From Diogma glabrata (taxonomy: Eukaryota > Arthropoda > Insecta > Diptera > Cylindrotomidae): DNA of 64,000 nucleotides. Each line of letters opens with the position of its first letter. Position 1 is the first letter of the stretch. The notes under the pieces are model-generated. The model worked only from the letters and a program-made list of their open reading frames with translations, was not told the origin of the DNA and did no database searches. Shown here in pieces: positions 18,507 to 28,656 of the stretch. The DNA lies in contig OY856186.1 of the NCBI GenBank assembly GCA_963693315.1, positions 302,314,402 through 302,378,401 of the forward strand, in the 5' to 3' direction. The position numbers were made by a program, and so were the translations under genes.

Positions 18507-18867
18507 CACCTCGATTACTGAAGTCGTGTCACATCAGGTGAAATGACTATAGTCTTGTCACGTCGCTTGCAAATTGGTATTATTGAAGTCGATAAAAACG
18601 GTGACGACTAAAACTGAAAATTCTGAAAGTAAAAAACTTCAAACTAACAAAATCTTACATTTTACGTTCTTCAAATTCACAAAAACAATTAAATACGTTT
18701 GAAAAAATTATTGTGACATCAAAAATTGAGGCGACTAAAATGTCAAAAGTGACATCTGTCGTATAAAATGACTTGAGGCGTAAAAAACGACTTCAACAAT
18801 ACGAAAATTGATGCGATGTGACTTTAGTCATTTAAAGTGACATGACTTGCCTCCGGTAATCGGGGTG
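18507..18867. mobile_element. TIR element, 361 bp
   Basis: About 100-bp imperfect terminal inverted repeats. The left end begins CACCTCGATTACTGAAGTCG; the right end, read in reverse, begins CACCCCGATTACCGGAGGCA. Both arms share TGACTATAGTC/TGACTAAAGTC and ATT(A/G)TTGAAGTCG. No open frame. Flanking target duplication not resolved, so the superfamily is open. Confidence 0.7.
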
Positions 18868-19380
18868 TATGTACAGGATAAAAAACACACATTTTCAGTA
18901 ATATTTACTAATCCCAAGGGTTATAAAAATTATATAAAAGAATTACAATCTTCCTTAAAAAATTCAACTTTCCATATGACATGCCGCTCGACGGTTCCAA
19001 AAATTTATTTTTACATTTCCACTCCTTGCCCCTCAAAACACAGAGTTCCAATTTCTAAGAGGTTGCTATAGTTTTTTAAAGATGAGATTGCTAGTACATT
19101 GATTTAGTTTGCTACATTACATTACATTACTGAAATTTACCAAATTTATTTATCGTCCACTTTCTAAATTACAGTGATGGGACGCACACAAAAAATTTCG
19201 ATAATATGCGATAATATATAAAAATAAGAACTCAAAAATTAAGAAAAGAATGCGACCTTCTTAAAAAACTCAACCTCTCATATAACATCTATCTAAATGC
19301 CATAAAAAGCAAGATTTTCTCATACGATTTTTAAACTGCTTAAAATGGGACAACACATAATAGACTGAGAGCTACCTAGT

Positions 19381-20770
19381 GAACCCTTTGGGTAACGGTC
19401 GTCCTGTAAGGCTAGAATTTTTTTTAGTGATAGTTCATGAAATGTGAAGTACGGAAACCACAACCTGGCAGGCATCAGCCGTGCACGTCATCAACCCCTA
19501 TATGTTTGAAAGTGTAAAAAAAATTAAAAAAAAAACTTAATTAAAAAAAAATATGATTTAGCTCACTTAATGTAGAGTACAAAAAAAATTGACTGGCGAT
19601 TTGGAGGTGCACAAGTATCTGCCAGGCGAATCGAAAGGTGTTACAACCTGCCGGCCGGCCGTCACAAGCGACGAAATCTAGAAAACCGCTGAACGGATTT
19701 CCAAAATTTTTGTTTCTAAAAATAAGTTTAATTTTTTAATTTTTTTGACACACTTGACAACATTTTTTGACAAATTTGTATTGCCATAATTCTCAATAAT
19801 AATAATAAAATTTCAGGTCATACAAATAATTTATTTTTTTTCCGAAAAAATGGGTAAAAAAATTAATAAAAATCTTTCTCTTGACACACTTGACAACATT
19901 TTTTTGACAAACTTGTAATGCCATAACTCTCAATAATAATAATAAAATTTCAGGTCATACAAATAATTTATTTTATTTTTTTCCAAAAAATTGGGTAAAA
20001 AAATAAATAAAAACCTTTCTTTTGACACACTTGACAACATTTTTTGACAAACTTATAGTGCCATAATTCTCAATAATAATAATAAAATTTCAGGTCATAC
20101 AAATTATTAATTTTATTTTTTTCCAAAAAATTGGGTAAAAAAATAAAGAAAAATCTTTCTTTTGACACACTTGACAACATTTTTTTGACAAACTTATAAT
20201 ACAATAATCTAGTTTTTGGTATCACATACCAATCCAGACCATCAAGATTTCTTCAAATTCAATGTTTATATCCGGAATCACTTAAAATGAACGTTTTTTA
20301 AGCCAAAAATATGCAAATTTCCTTGTTGATTGACACTTGACGATTTTTTTGACACACTTCCGGTACAGTCATCGAACACATCGTCCTTTCAGCTCTTCCC
20401 ATTGAGTAAAAGAAACAAAAATTTTGGAAATCCGTTCAGCGGTTTTCTAGATTTCGTCGCTTGTGACGGCTGGCCGGCAGGAGGTTGTAACACCTTTCGA
20501 TTCGCCTAGCAGATACTTGTGCACCTCCAAATCGCCTGTCAATTTTTTTTTGTACTCTACAATAAGTGAGCTCGTATCAAATCATATAAAAATTTCAAGC
20601 TTACAGGAGGAAGTTTTTTTTTTAAATTTTTTTTACACTTTCAAACATATAGGGGATGATGAGGTGCACGGCTGATGCTTGCCAGGTTGTGGTTTCCGTA
20701 CTTCACATTTCATGAACTATCGCTAAAAAAAATTCTAGCCTTACAGGACGACCATTACCCAAAAGGGCTC
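19381..20770. mobile_element. Foldback-type element (1.39 kb) with long inverted arms
   Basis: Arms of about 340-360 bp (19381-19716 and about 20415-20770) are inverted and highly similar throughout: GGGTAACGGTCGTCCTGTAAG at one end, AATCTAGAAAACCGCTGAACG-type sequence at the inner end. Between them lies an AT-rich spacer with about 140-bp tandem repeats. Long inverted arms, internal tandem repeats and no transposase resemble foldback elements. The outer ends read GAACCCTTTGGGTAA and its near complement. Target duplication uncertain (CTAG occurs near both ends). Confidence 0.85.
19747..20200 (+). repeat. Tandem repeat, about 140-bp unit, three full copies and a partial fourth
   Basis: Copies start with GACACACTTGACAACATTTT at 19747, 19883, 20024 and 20164 (periods 136, 141, 140). 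Each carries CTCAATAATAATAATAAAAT, TTTCAGGTCATACAAAT and TTGGGTAAAAAAAT. They occupy the spacer of the foldback element. A further GACACACTT occurs near 20352. Confidence 0.92.
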
Positions 20771-21299
20771 TAGCCCTAGAGGGACTAGCTCTTGGACTAT
20801 AATTAGGATTAACAACAACTGGCAAGCCTATTTTATGGTCGATTCAAGACTTTAGGTCAATAGGACTTATAGATAGATGCCCAGAAAATAGATTGTGAAC
20901 TAGTGTTCCATTTTCAAAATACGAAACCCTAAATGTTACTGCCGCAATAGTAAAAAAATCAAATTTTTCGAAGTTCATATTTTTGTCCGTATTGTCACCA
21001 TCAAATCTAGAAAAAACTTATGGTTATGTGAAAATATGCAAAAATATGGATTTTGGGTGAAAGATGCAGTAATATGCTTTTTGGAGTAACATATGCAAAA
21101 ATATGCTCTAAAAATATGTATTAAGATTAAAAAAACTCATAATTTTGCAAATATATGCTCTAACAAAAAGGGCTTAAAAGTCGTAGTTTTACCTGAAACG
21201 GATTTGTAGCTTAATCATTTTTTAATTAAGTACTGTAAAAAAACATGCCCTAGTCATTATTGATTGCTTCCAATCAATGCAAAATCAATGAGTTTGACA

Positions 21300-22140
21300 A
21301 AAATTTATGTTTTTTTTTTAAATTGTTCCATATTCAACGCCATAAATTTTGAACAAACGATGATTTGTTTAATTTCTTGGAGCCTACAGTTCATTTTTCG
21401 TGTTGCACCAAGCTATTGAGGTTTTCAAAAAAAAAGTCGAAACTAAAAATTTGGAAAAAAAATTTTTACTAAGAATAATTTAAATTGCGAGTTACGGTCA
21501 AAACCTGGTCGTAACACAACGTTAAATGAACATTTTCTCTATTGTACCATCTTGAATGTGTTAAGTTGCAGTTGACAAAATTATTTTTCGGTATCCAAAG
21601 TTTATCTTCATTCAATTTTAATTAAAGTATGCAATTCTTATATATGGAGTGATGTTTTAAGCAGGATGTATTATGCAAATTCCACAAATAAAACAAAATG
21701 AATTTGAACTATTTTTACACTTGAAACTTCTTGAAACGCCATTTAAATAAATTTAACTTTACACTTTACTATTTTAAAAGAATTCTTAACTGATGTTTGA
21801 GAACGACTGAACTTGTAAAATATTATTTACGATGCAGCACAAAAGAAAAGAAAAAATAAATAAACGCATTTGAAATAAGGAAATCTTAAAATAGCGCGCA
21901 GTTTTTATTCAAAAATCTGTATAACAACTTATATATATAAATAAATTACGTTGCAGAATTTAAATTATTCTTAGTAAAAAATTTTGTTTCCCAAATATTT
22001 AGTTTGGATTTTTTTAGGAAAACCTGAATAACTTGTTGCAACCTGCACCAATAATCGTGTTTTTTAACTTAAAAGAAAGGGAATTGAATTCACCACAGGT
22101 TTCATGAAATTAAAAAATTTAAAATTTTGATTTTTTTCAA
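21300..22140. repeat. Inverted repeat pair around an AT-rich core
   Basis: The left arm (about 21400-21490: GAGGTTTTCAAAAAAAAAGT, AAATTTGG, TTTTACTAAGAATAATTTAA) is the reverse complement of about 21950-22050, with GTTGCACC(A) matching on the outer side. Similarity beyond about 21400 outward is weak. The core has no coding capacity. Possibly a single large foldback unit that continues into the family B copy. Confidence 0.6.
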
Positions 22141-22470
22141 CGTTTTTCGAATGTAACTTCCAGAATCCTTTTTGGATTTTTACAAAAATAGCTAAAAATG
22201 TTTGTTAGCATCTTATGTGCACTATGCACTTCTTTCGTTAACACGAAAGAAGTGCATAGTGTTGTAAAATATGCGATGCAAAAACCGGAATAACCTTTTT
22301 TTCACCGGAATGGAATGTTTTTCGCGAATATCTCAAAAACAAGAACTAACCTAAAAAAATGAATGTGATATTCGTGTTCAGCAAGTCAAAATCCATAAGA
22401 AAAGTTGGGTTTTAGTCTGGGAGACAAAATAGATCAAAATTTGTAAACTAGTGTTACCAGAGTTTACCTA
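22110..22470 (-). repeat. Dispersed repeat family B, copy 2, with perfect hairpin
   Basis: Reverse complement of 15265-15596 over most of its length. Within it, 22220-22261 forms a perfect hairpin: 18-base stem CACTATGCACTTCTTTCG, loop TTAACA, then the exact complement. The 15-kb copy has only one arm-like phrase at this place, so the hairpin arose by a local inverted duplication. Confidence 0.7.
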
Positions 22471-24094
22471 TCCGTAATAGGTAAAAATGTTGCCCTGTTG
22501 AGCATTCCATAATCGAATTAATTTCCAAGGAAGTATTTTATATTTTAAGTTTTTATTTTTCAGTTCTAGAATAATTGGTGAATGTTGGATTGTGTATTAT
22601 CGGATGACAAAAATTTATTTGCTATTAGATTTGTCTTTTGTTGTTTTTAATTTCCCTTCCAGACAGTAGATTGATTAACTTCCTTTTTAATAAATTCTTA
22701 TTAAATATGAAATCGTATTCTTAATCTAAATGTCTGACTTTTATTAGTTTAACGAACTTTCATGCCATTTTTGCAAAGGATAAGAAAACGTGTGTCGTTT
22801 CATAATTCATATCCAGATTTTATAAAACTATTTTAATCCGAATCCCGAACATTAAATGGAATTACTGTAAATTATTACAAAATTAATTTAGTTTATAAAC
22901 AAAAATAAATACCAAATAAAAATTACTATTAAGTTTTTTTTTATGTTAATTTAAAATCTCTAAAGTTTGCGTTTTATTTAGTCAAAACTATTTAAATAAA
23001 AAACAAAACAACAAAGAACAAATTTTTCTAAAAGTAAACATAAATTTAATTATTAAACAATAAGTTTTATTATTAGTATAAATTTAACTACAATATAAAT
23101 AAAAGTGCAATTAAATTAAATTTTAACAAATAAAAATTAAATAAATATTTCTTGCAAAAACAAAATATTTTAAGTTTCATTAATTAGTAATAAATTAGAA
23201 TAAATTTTTTTAATTAATTTAAATTGGATTAGATAAGATAAATTGTTTTTAAAAAATTTTGACGAAATAAAACTAAAACGCAACTCTTAAAATTTATATT
23301 AACTTGTTTTGTTTGTATAATTATTATTTATAATATTTAATATTGGACACCAACGTTCAGCGGTCTTTCTAATTGGGTGTAATGAATTTTTAATAAGAGA
23401 AATTATTTAGAATTTTTTATACATCAATCCATTAAGACAATACAAATGCATTTTGATCGATGTAGTTTAAATATATTAATTTAAAATCTATTTTAGCAAA
23501 TAATCGAAAAAATCGAGACATCTCCTTGATAGCATTTCAATTTGTTTTTTAATTTTAATGAATGTAACTTCAACCAAAAATGTACAATTTATGTTTAGAA
23601 AAGTTTTCTGTTTAATTATTTTGCATATACGATCAGGAGTATATAATTGTTGGCAAGAGAATTTGGGTAGGAAGAAGACACTCATTCGTCCTTTAGAGGA
23701 ATGAGAGTAAAAATTTTACCTTTTTAACCTGCAAATTTTTTTTTTAAAGATTGTATCATACATATATGCTGGCGAATATGCACTCGAATTTTTACGTCCT
23801 TGTGAAGTTGTTGCCATCTAAAAAATCAAGAGTACAAGATCAAGTGAAATTGCTATTGCCTAATAATTGTCTGAAGAAATTACGAGTATTAGATGGGTTT
23901 TCGGTGAATTTGCTTTCTTTTATATAAACATAGTTTTATTTTGGTTATACGCCTTGCGATTCTCACCAATCATCCGCATGAACCAAGGTTCAGTTTAAGG
24001 TGTGCATGTGTTTAGTATTCCTTCTTTAATGTGTTCCGAAACTCTTAGTGCTTCGAACCCCTTCAACACATAAAACATTTTCCCTCCTTGTAGA
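22471..24094. other. AT-rich non-coding stretch, nothing recognised
   Basis: From 22.85 to 23.35 kb the sequence is nearly all A and T with many short TTAAAT/AATAAA runs. No element ends, repeats shared with other parts of the window or credible open frames seen. Confidence 0.5.
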
Positions 24095-24389
24095 AGTTCT
24101 TCTTTTGTTAAAAATACGTGCTGTGAGTAAGAATTACAATATGTGTCACAACAACACATAAAATCGTTTCAAGATCCAGGTCTTACAACAACATGCGTTC
24201 TGAAGAATCCTATCACACACAAAATATAGCATAGGCCAATATTAGGATAGAAGAATGGTAGGATAGAGAAAATAAAAATAAAATAGAAGGTAAAACGCAA
24301 ATTTGCAGGAACAAAATTAAAATGGGGTTGCCAATAATCCAGCTAGTTGCATATTCCTTGATGTAATGCCCTGTATTGCTCAATAATTA
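24095..24389 (-). repeat. Dispersed repeat family C, copy 2 (long form)
   Basis: Aligns with 44345-44640 over about 300 bp in the same orientation: ATGTGTCACAACAACACATA, CCAGGTCTTACAA, AGGCCAATATT, AGAAAATAAAAATAAAATA, GCAGGAACAAAATTAAAATG and CCAATAATCCAG. The part at 24095-24200, read in reverse, matches 17632-17775 and 59405-59535. It abuts the 850-bp palindrome at 24390. Confidence 0.7.
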
Positions 24390-25239
24390 GGCGTTCTAGA
24401 ATTTTTCAAAATGAAGGGTTAATCCCGACATTTTTCAACATCGTACGTAGAAGCTAGTTACTAATAAGAACTAATAATTTTAAAAAATAGATTGTTAATT
24501 TTAAAATGATTGTAGAAGTACTATTTTTAAAAATTTATATGATTAATAAAAAAAAACAAAATGCGGCTTCAAAATAGCGCCAATTCATCAAGTTTGCATT
24601 TTTACTAACAAAACCTAAACAAAGGTTGCAACATCAATTTCTCAAAGAATTTCAACAATATTCAAAATAGTCGGAGCAGAATACCGTCTTTTTTATCAAA
24701 ATCACAGTTATATTAGAAGAAATAAACTTTTTTAGAAAAATAAAAGCAAAAAGAAACATAAAAGAGTAAAAAATAACTCAATTGTGGACTTTAGATACAA
24801 AAATACATACATTTGTGTTTTTTCTGAAGTTGGTTTTATTTTTTCAAAAAAGTTTATTTTTGGACATATAACTGTGAATTTAATAAAAAATTTATATTTT
24901 GCTCTGGCCATTTTGAATAATTGTTGAAATTCTTTAAGAAATTGATGTTACAGCTATTTAGAAACCTAAAACATAATTTCCGCGCCGTAGAATAGTAAAA
25001 ATAAGCAACCTTGTTTGTAAAAATAAAAATTTGATGAATTGGCGCCATTTTGATCTTTTTAAATTAATCATATAAATTTTTAAAGAATAAAGATAGTAGT
25101 TCTACAATCATTTTAAAATTACAAACTATTTTTTAAAATTATGGGTTCTTATTAGTAAATAATTTCCACGTACGATGTTGAAAAATGTCGGGACTAACAC
25201 TTCATTTTGAAGGTCTCATTTGAAAAATGCTAGAACGCC
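24390..25239. mobile_element. Near-palindromic element, 850 bp
   Basis: The two halves are imperfect reverse complements from end to end. It starts GGCGTTCTAG and ends CTAGAACGCC. Inner landmarks pair in order: CCCGACATTTTTCAACATCG with CGATGTTGAAAAATGTCGGG, then TACTAATAAGAA with TTCTTATTAGTA, TGATTGTAGAA with TTCTACAATCA, and GCGCCAATTCATCAA with TTGATGAATTGGCGC. The centre (about 24740-24860, ATAACTCAATTGTGG...CTGAAGTTGGTT) is related to sequences at about 37080-37150 and 54390-54500. No coding capacity; a foldback-type element. Confidence 0.85.
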
Positions 25240-26257
25240 ACGTGTCATTAAAAGGAGGACATTGAAATTTTGAGCCATCTCACGTTTTTTTTAAACCTTT
25301 CCAAATTTTGGTCACAGCGGTGGCCCGTTTGATGTGCATCGTCCATATACAAAAAATATTAATACATGTAATGTAGTGGTAACTTTTAGCTTTATATCGG
25401 CACGTTTCAATTTTAATAATATTGAGTTACAGTGCTGCTATAGACGATCTCAAGGAAGACACCATAAAAGTTGTCTAGGGCAGTGAGCAAGTTTGAATTG
25501 TTTAAATCAAAAAATTAAAATTATTCTATTAGTGGATAGATAAATGTAGGGATTGATCGGTCAGAGGGGCAATCGAAATTTTAATTTTTGTCAAAATGGC
25601 GGCTCCAAAAAGAAAACAAATTTTCTTCGTTAAGGTGGCGTAACTGGCGCCGAGCTGACAATAGAACAATTTGTAATAGCAGTTACAATTCCACTTTTTA
25701 AATTTAGATGGTATACTCTACTAGTAATACATATATAAATAAAAAAATGTATTCGTCGAAAAATTATTAAAATTTGTTTTTCCACAAAAACCAATCATTC
25801 CTTTTTTTCGATAAAATAACTATTACCAAACTCACTTGTAAATATGTATATCAATTCAATGAAATTTGTAAAAGTTAATAACAAAACGCCGACGTCATAC
25901 CGAAAACTTGTAAAAACTGGGCATAACCGCATAACTCCATTTCAGAACAAAACAAAAAGCTTTGGAAATAATTAAGTTTTATTAGTTTTTTAACTTTTGT
26001 TGAACAAAATTTATCATTAAAAAGTGACTTTTTGTGTATTTTGAAAAATTGTGAGCAACGGATCCTAAATTGTTTAGAAAATAAAAATATTTTTCGGAAA
26101 TTTCATTCCTGCGATCAATCCTGAAGAATATGTCTGAAAAGGTTGTGTTGCAATTTACCTGTTTTTGAGAAATCGAGCTCACCGGATTTGAAAACACCGT
26201 TTACACTGACTGCTTCGACTGACGAAAGTTACTTTTTTGGTATAAGAAATGACTAAA
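25240..26257. other. Non-coding stretch, nothing recognised
   Basis: Mixed AT-rich sequence without repeats that I could match elsewhere. A 71-codon frame on the minus strand (25982-26197) has no recognisable feature. Confidence 0.45.
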
Positions 26258-26465
26258 TGTAGCCCTTGGGTATAAAAAAAAGACCGAGATTCCTTCATCT
26301 CTTGCTTCTCTTTGATCATTCTTTTCATTTCACACAAATTTAAATTCAGCTCACCTCAATATAAAATGCAAGTCAACCCATTTCCAATTTCCATACATCA
26401 TCTCAAGAAACAGGTTCTCTCAATAAACATCATCTCAATAAACAGGTTCATCATTTATGTAGACG
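26258..26465 (+). promoter_or_regulatory. Candidate solo LTR or promoter-like segment
   Basis: Starting with TGTAGCCC there is a TATA-like GGGTATAAAAAAAAG (about 26268-26282). A pyrimidine-rich stretch with possible initiators follows, then two AATAAA motifs in a small direct repeat (CTCAATAAACATCAT and CTCAATAAACAGGTTCATCAT). A TATA box followed shortly by a polyadenylation signal is the layout of an LTR. No matching second LTR or primer site seen, so this is tentative. Confidence 0.3.
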
Positions 26466-26497
26466 GAAATATGTATTATTAATTGATATTGTGTGAC

Positions 26498-26841
26498 GCA
26501 ACAAAGCAATTAACTAAAAAAATGTTTTATGTTTGTAAAAATCGAAATAGGCCGTCGTTACAGATTGCCATTTTATGTATGCGAATACAATAAAAAGGGT
26601 TAACTCAGGTATTGCGCGCCATTACAAATATTATAAAATATTATCTCTCGTATCTCTAAAAATATTTAATTGCAACAAAGCAATTAACTAAAAAAATGTT
26701 TTATGTTTGTAAAAATCGAAATAGGCCGTCGTTACAGATTGCCATTTTATGTATGCGAATACAATAAAAAGGGTTAACTCAGGTATTGCGCGCCATTACA
26801 AATATTATAAAATATTATCTCTCGTATCTCTAAAAATATTT
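26498..26841. repeat. Perfect 170-bp tandem duplication
   Basis: 26498-26667 and 26672-26841 read identically, with a period of 174 bp. The unit starts GCAACAAAGCAATTAACT and includes GGCCGTCGTTACAGATTGCC and CAGGTATTGCGCGCC. Identity in otherwise decayed DNA means either a very recent duplication or an assembly artefact. The second copy overlaps the 3' end of the 227-codon ORF. Confidence 0.95.
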
Positions 26842-27457
26842 CCCGGATCGATTTGAAATTTTCCGAGACTATACTCAAATATACGTACATTCCGAAAATG
26901 AAATAAAATTCAAATCGAATTTCTAACTGCGTACAACTCCTTAATAAAGATTGAAATAATTTTGTGTCGTTTTTGCTGTTACGTATGTTATAAATATTTT
27001 GGATAACCAGTCTTTGAATTGTAATTAGAACGAATACAGTGCAAAGGACAGTAATTGCTTCTTTTTCTGGGCGATTCTTTGAAACTTCGTAAAACGAGAT
27101 ATATTTGAAATTCACTTTATTCTTTGGTTTAGGAATTATGATTGCTTTGATTGTACTTATTGTGTAGAAAATTTGCAGTACATCAGTACAAAATTCATGT
27201 TGTGACTTATAAAAAAATATGCATTGGAATTTTTTCATCGTTTTTGCTTTGCGGATGGAAGCGCCAGCAACCATCATAATGTTGTCATTTGAATTTTTTG
27301 GATCAATGCCTGGTCGGTCAAACAAAAATTGCTTTTGTCTTTTGGTCGTGGGATCAAATTGGATCGGTGAATGAACTCTATGCGCTATTACTTGCTCTAA
27401 GAAATGAAACCCTACACAACACATTTTATTAAAAAAAAAATCTAAATATCGATCCAC
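26774..27457 (-). CDS. Unidentified ORF, 227 codons
   Basis: This is the second-longest open frame in the window, far longer than expected by chance at this base composition (about 8% stop codons per position). I do not recognise the family. The N-terminal half is basic and mixed (FDPTTKRQKQFLFDRPGIDP, MVAGASIRKAKTMKKFQ). The middle has a hydrophobic run (AITVLCTVFVLITIQRLVI) that could be one membrane segment, and the end is rich in Ile, Phe and Glu. The last codons fall in the tandem duplication, so the original C-terminus may have been replaced. No conserved neighbour; a 91-codon frame on the same strand lies just upstream (27489-27764). It may be an exon, a transposon relic or a lucky frame. 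Confidence 0.35.
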   Translation of the reverse strand: MDRYLDFFFNKMCCVGFHFLEQVIAHRVHSPIQFDPTTKRQKQFLFDRPGIDPKNSNDNIMMVAGASIRKAKTMKKFQCIFFYKSQHEFCTDVLQIFYTISTIKAIIIPKPKNKVNFKYISFYEVSKNRPEKEAITVLCTVFVLITIQRLVIQNIYNIRNSKNDTKLFQSLLRSCTQLEIRFEFYFIFGMYVYLSIVSENFKSIREIFLEIREIIFYNICNGAQYLS

Positions 27458-27488
27458 AGATTTCTTGTACGTCTTTTATGATTTCATC

Positions 27489-27764
27489 TCAGTTCATTTC
27501 GTTCTGGGCATGCAGCATGAGTAACATTCTTATTTCTTTCTGAACAATGGTGCGCAAGACTTTATGCATCACCAACTCTACCTTTAAATTGGAATGAATT
27601 TTGAAATACACCAACAAGTAGGAAATCAACTTTCCCAGTCTAGATTGAAAAGAAATGTTAATAGTTATTGCTTCTATGTTCCGTTTATTACTATTGTAGA
27701 ATGGTTTTAGCAATATTGATGCATATTCTTCTAAAGAATAAAACGTTTTTGATAAATAACTCAA
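27489..27764 (-). CDS. Unidentified ORF, 91 codons
   Basis: It lies 31 bp upstream of the 227-codon frame on the same strand but in a different frame. It reads as a helical, leucine-rich protein (RLGKLISYLLVYFKIHSN, then VELVMHKVLRTIVQKEIRML). No family recognised. It could be a 5' part of the same decayed gene, separated by a frameshift or a short intron, or chance. Confidence 0.25.
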   Translation of the reverse strand: MSYLSKTFYSLEEYASILLKPFYNSNKRNIEAITINISFQSRLGKLISYLLVYFKIHSNLKVELVMHKVLRTIVQKEIRMLLMLHAQNEMN

Positions 27765-28326
27765 GACATTATCAGAGTTTGAAGCAGGAATACAACTTTT
27801 ATTGTGCCACTATTACCTGTTGCTGTAATTTCGTATACTTTTTGTGTTATTTTTAATCAACTGCATTTTGCAATATTTTAGTGAGCGCGTTAAAAATTAC
27901 AAACTCAATTTCAAACATTCTCCATATACCAAGTATTCCATGCAGTATGTTTTTTCAATATAAATTCAGTTTAAATGGTTTCATCTTAAAGTTATAAAAC
28001 AATTTTTGGAAATCACGCACAAACCAACACCTTCTAGAATCGCTTTCTTTTCCTCATCACTGTATTTACGGGAATGGTCATGTGAGGCTAGTACCACACC
28101 GATTAATTGAAATCAGTTGATTTTAGATCTTTCAGTTTAGACCAGATTTCCCTATCACACTTGAGGTGCAGGCCTCTGTTCCTGCGAAATGCTTTGGTGG
28201 GTGTTGAATTCGGAACTTTGATTTTAGCCTGCCTGTTCGTAAAGAATAGCAATATCACTTGCAGTTTTACATAATGACATTATACTTTACAACTGATTCT
28301 TTCGAAAGTTGCCAGTGATGTAGAGA

Positions 28327-28656
28327 ATGCGCTTCTCGGCATCCCGTTGTTGCAGAAAATCTGCTTTACGATTGTGTTTAGACATGGCCAAGCCAAGCCA
28401 TGACTCTGAAACAAAGTTTAGTTTATCTACCGAGACAATTTATAAACGATTGTGTTTTTACATAAATAAGCTCTATAGCTGTTTTCATAATCCTAAAAAT
28501 CTGATATTTATTCTAATTCCGTTAAGAAGAATAGTGTTGAACCTAGTTAATGTCGCTATTACTTTAAGAGATAATGGAAAAGGATTTTGTATAAGACCTT
28601 TGAGCGTTCTAGAAGATGTACCGAATTTGCCTTGTCTTTATTGCAACATTAGGTAA
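28327..28656 (+). CDS. Unidentified ORF, 109 codons
   Basis: Begins MRFSASRCCRKSALRLCLDM and contains a hydrophobic stretch LIFILIPLRRIVLNLVNVAI. No domain recognised, no neighbouring gene, no splice evidence. Listed for its length; probably chance or an old relic. Confidence 0.2.
   Translation: MRFSASRCCRKSALRLCLDMAKPSHDSETKFSLSTETIYKRLCFYINKLYSCFHNPKNLIFILIPLRRIVLNLVNVAITLRDNGKGFCIRPLSVLEDVPNLPCLYCNIR

Noticed and set aside
19747..20200. CRISPR-like array
   Set aside because: The 140-bp units are contiguous tandem repeats with no short repeat/unique spacer pattern, and the genome is eukaryotic.
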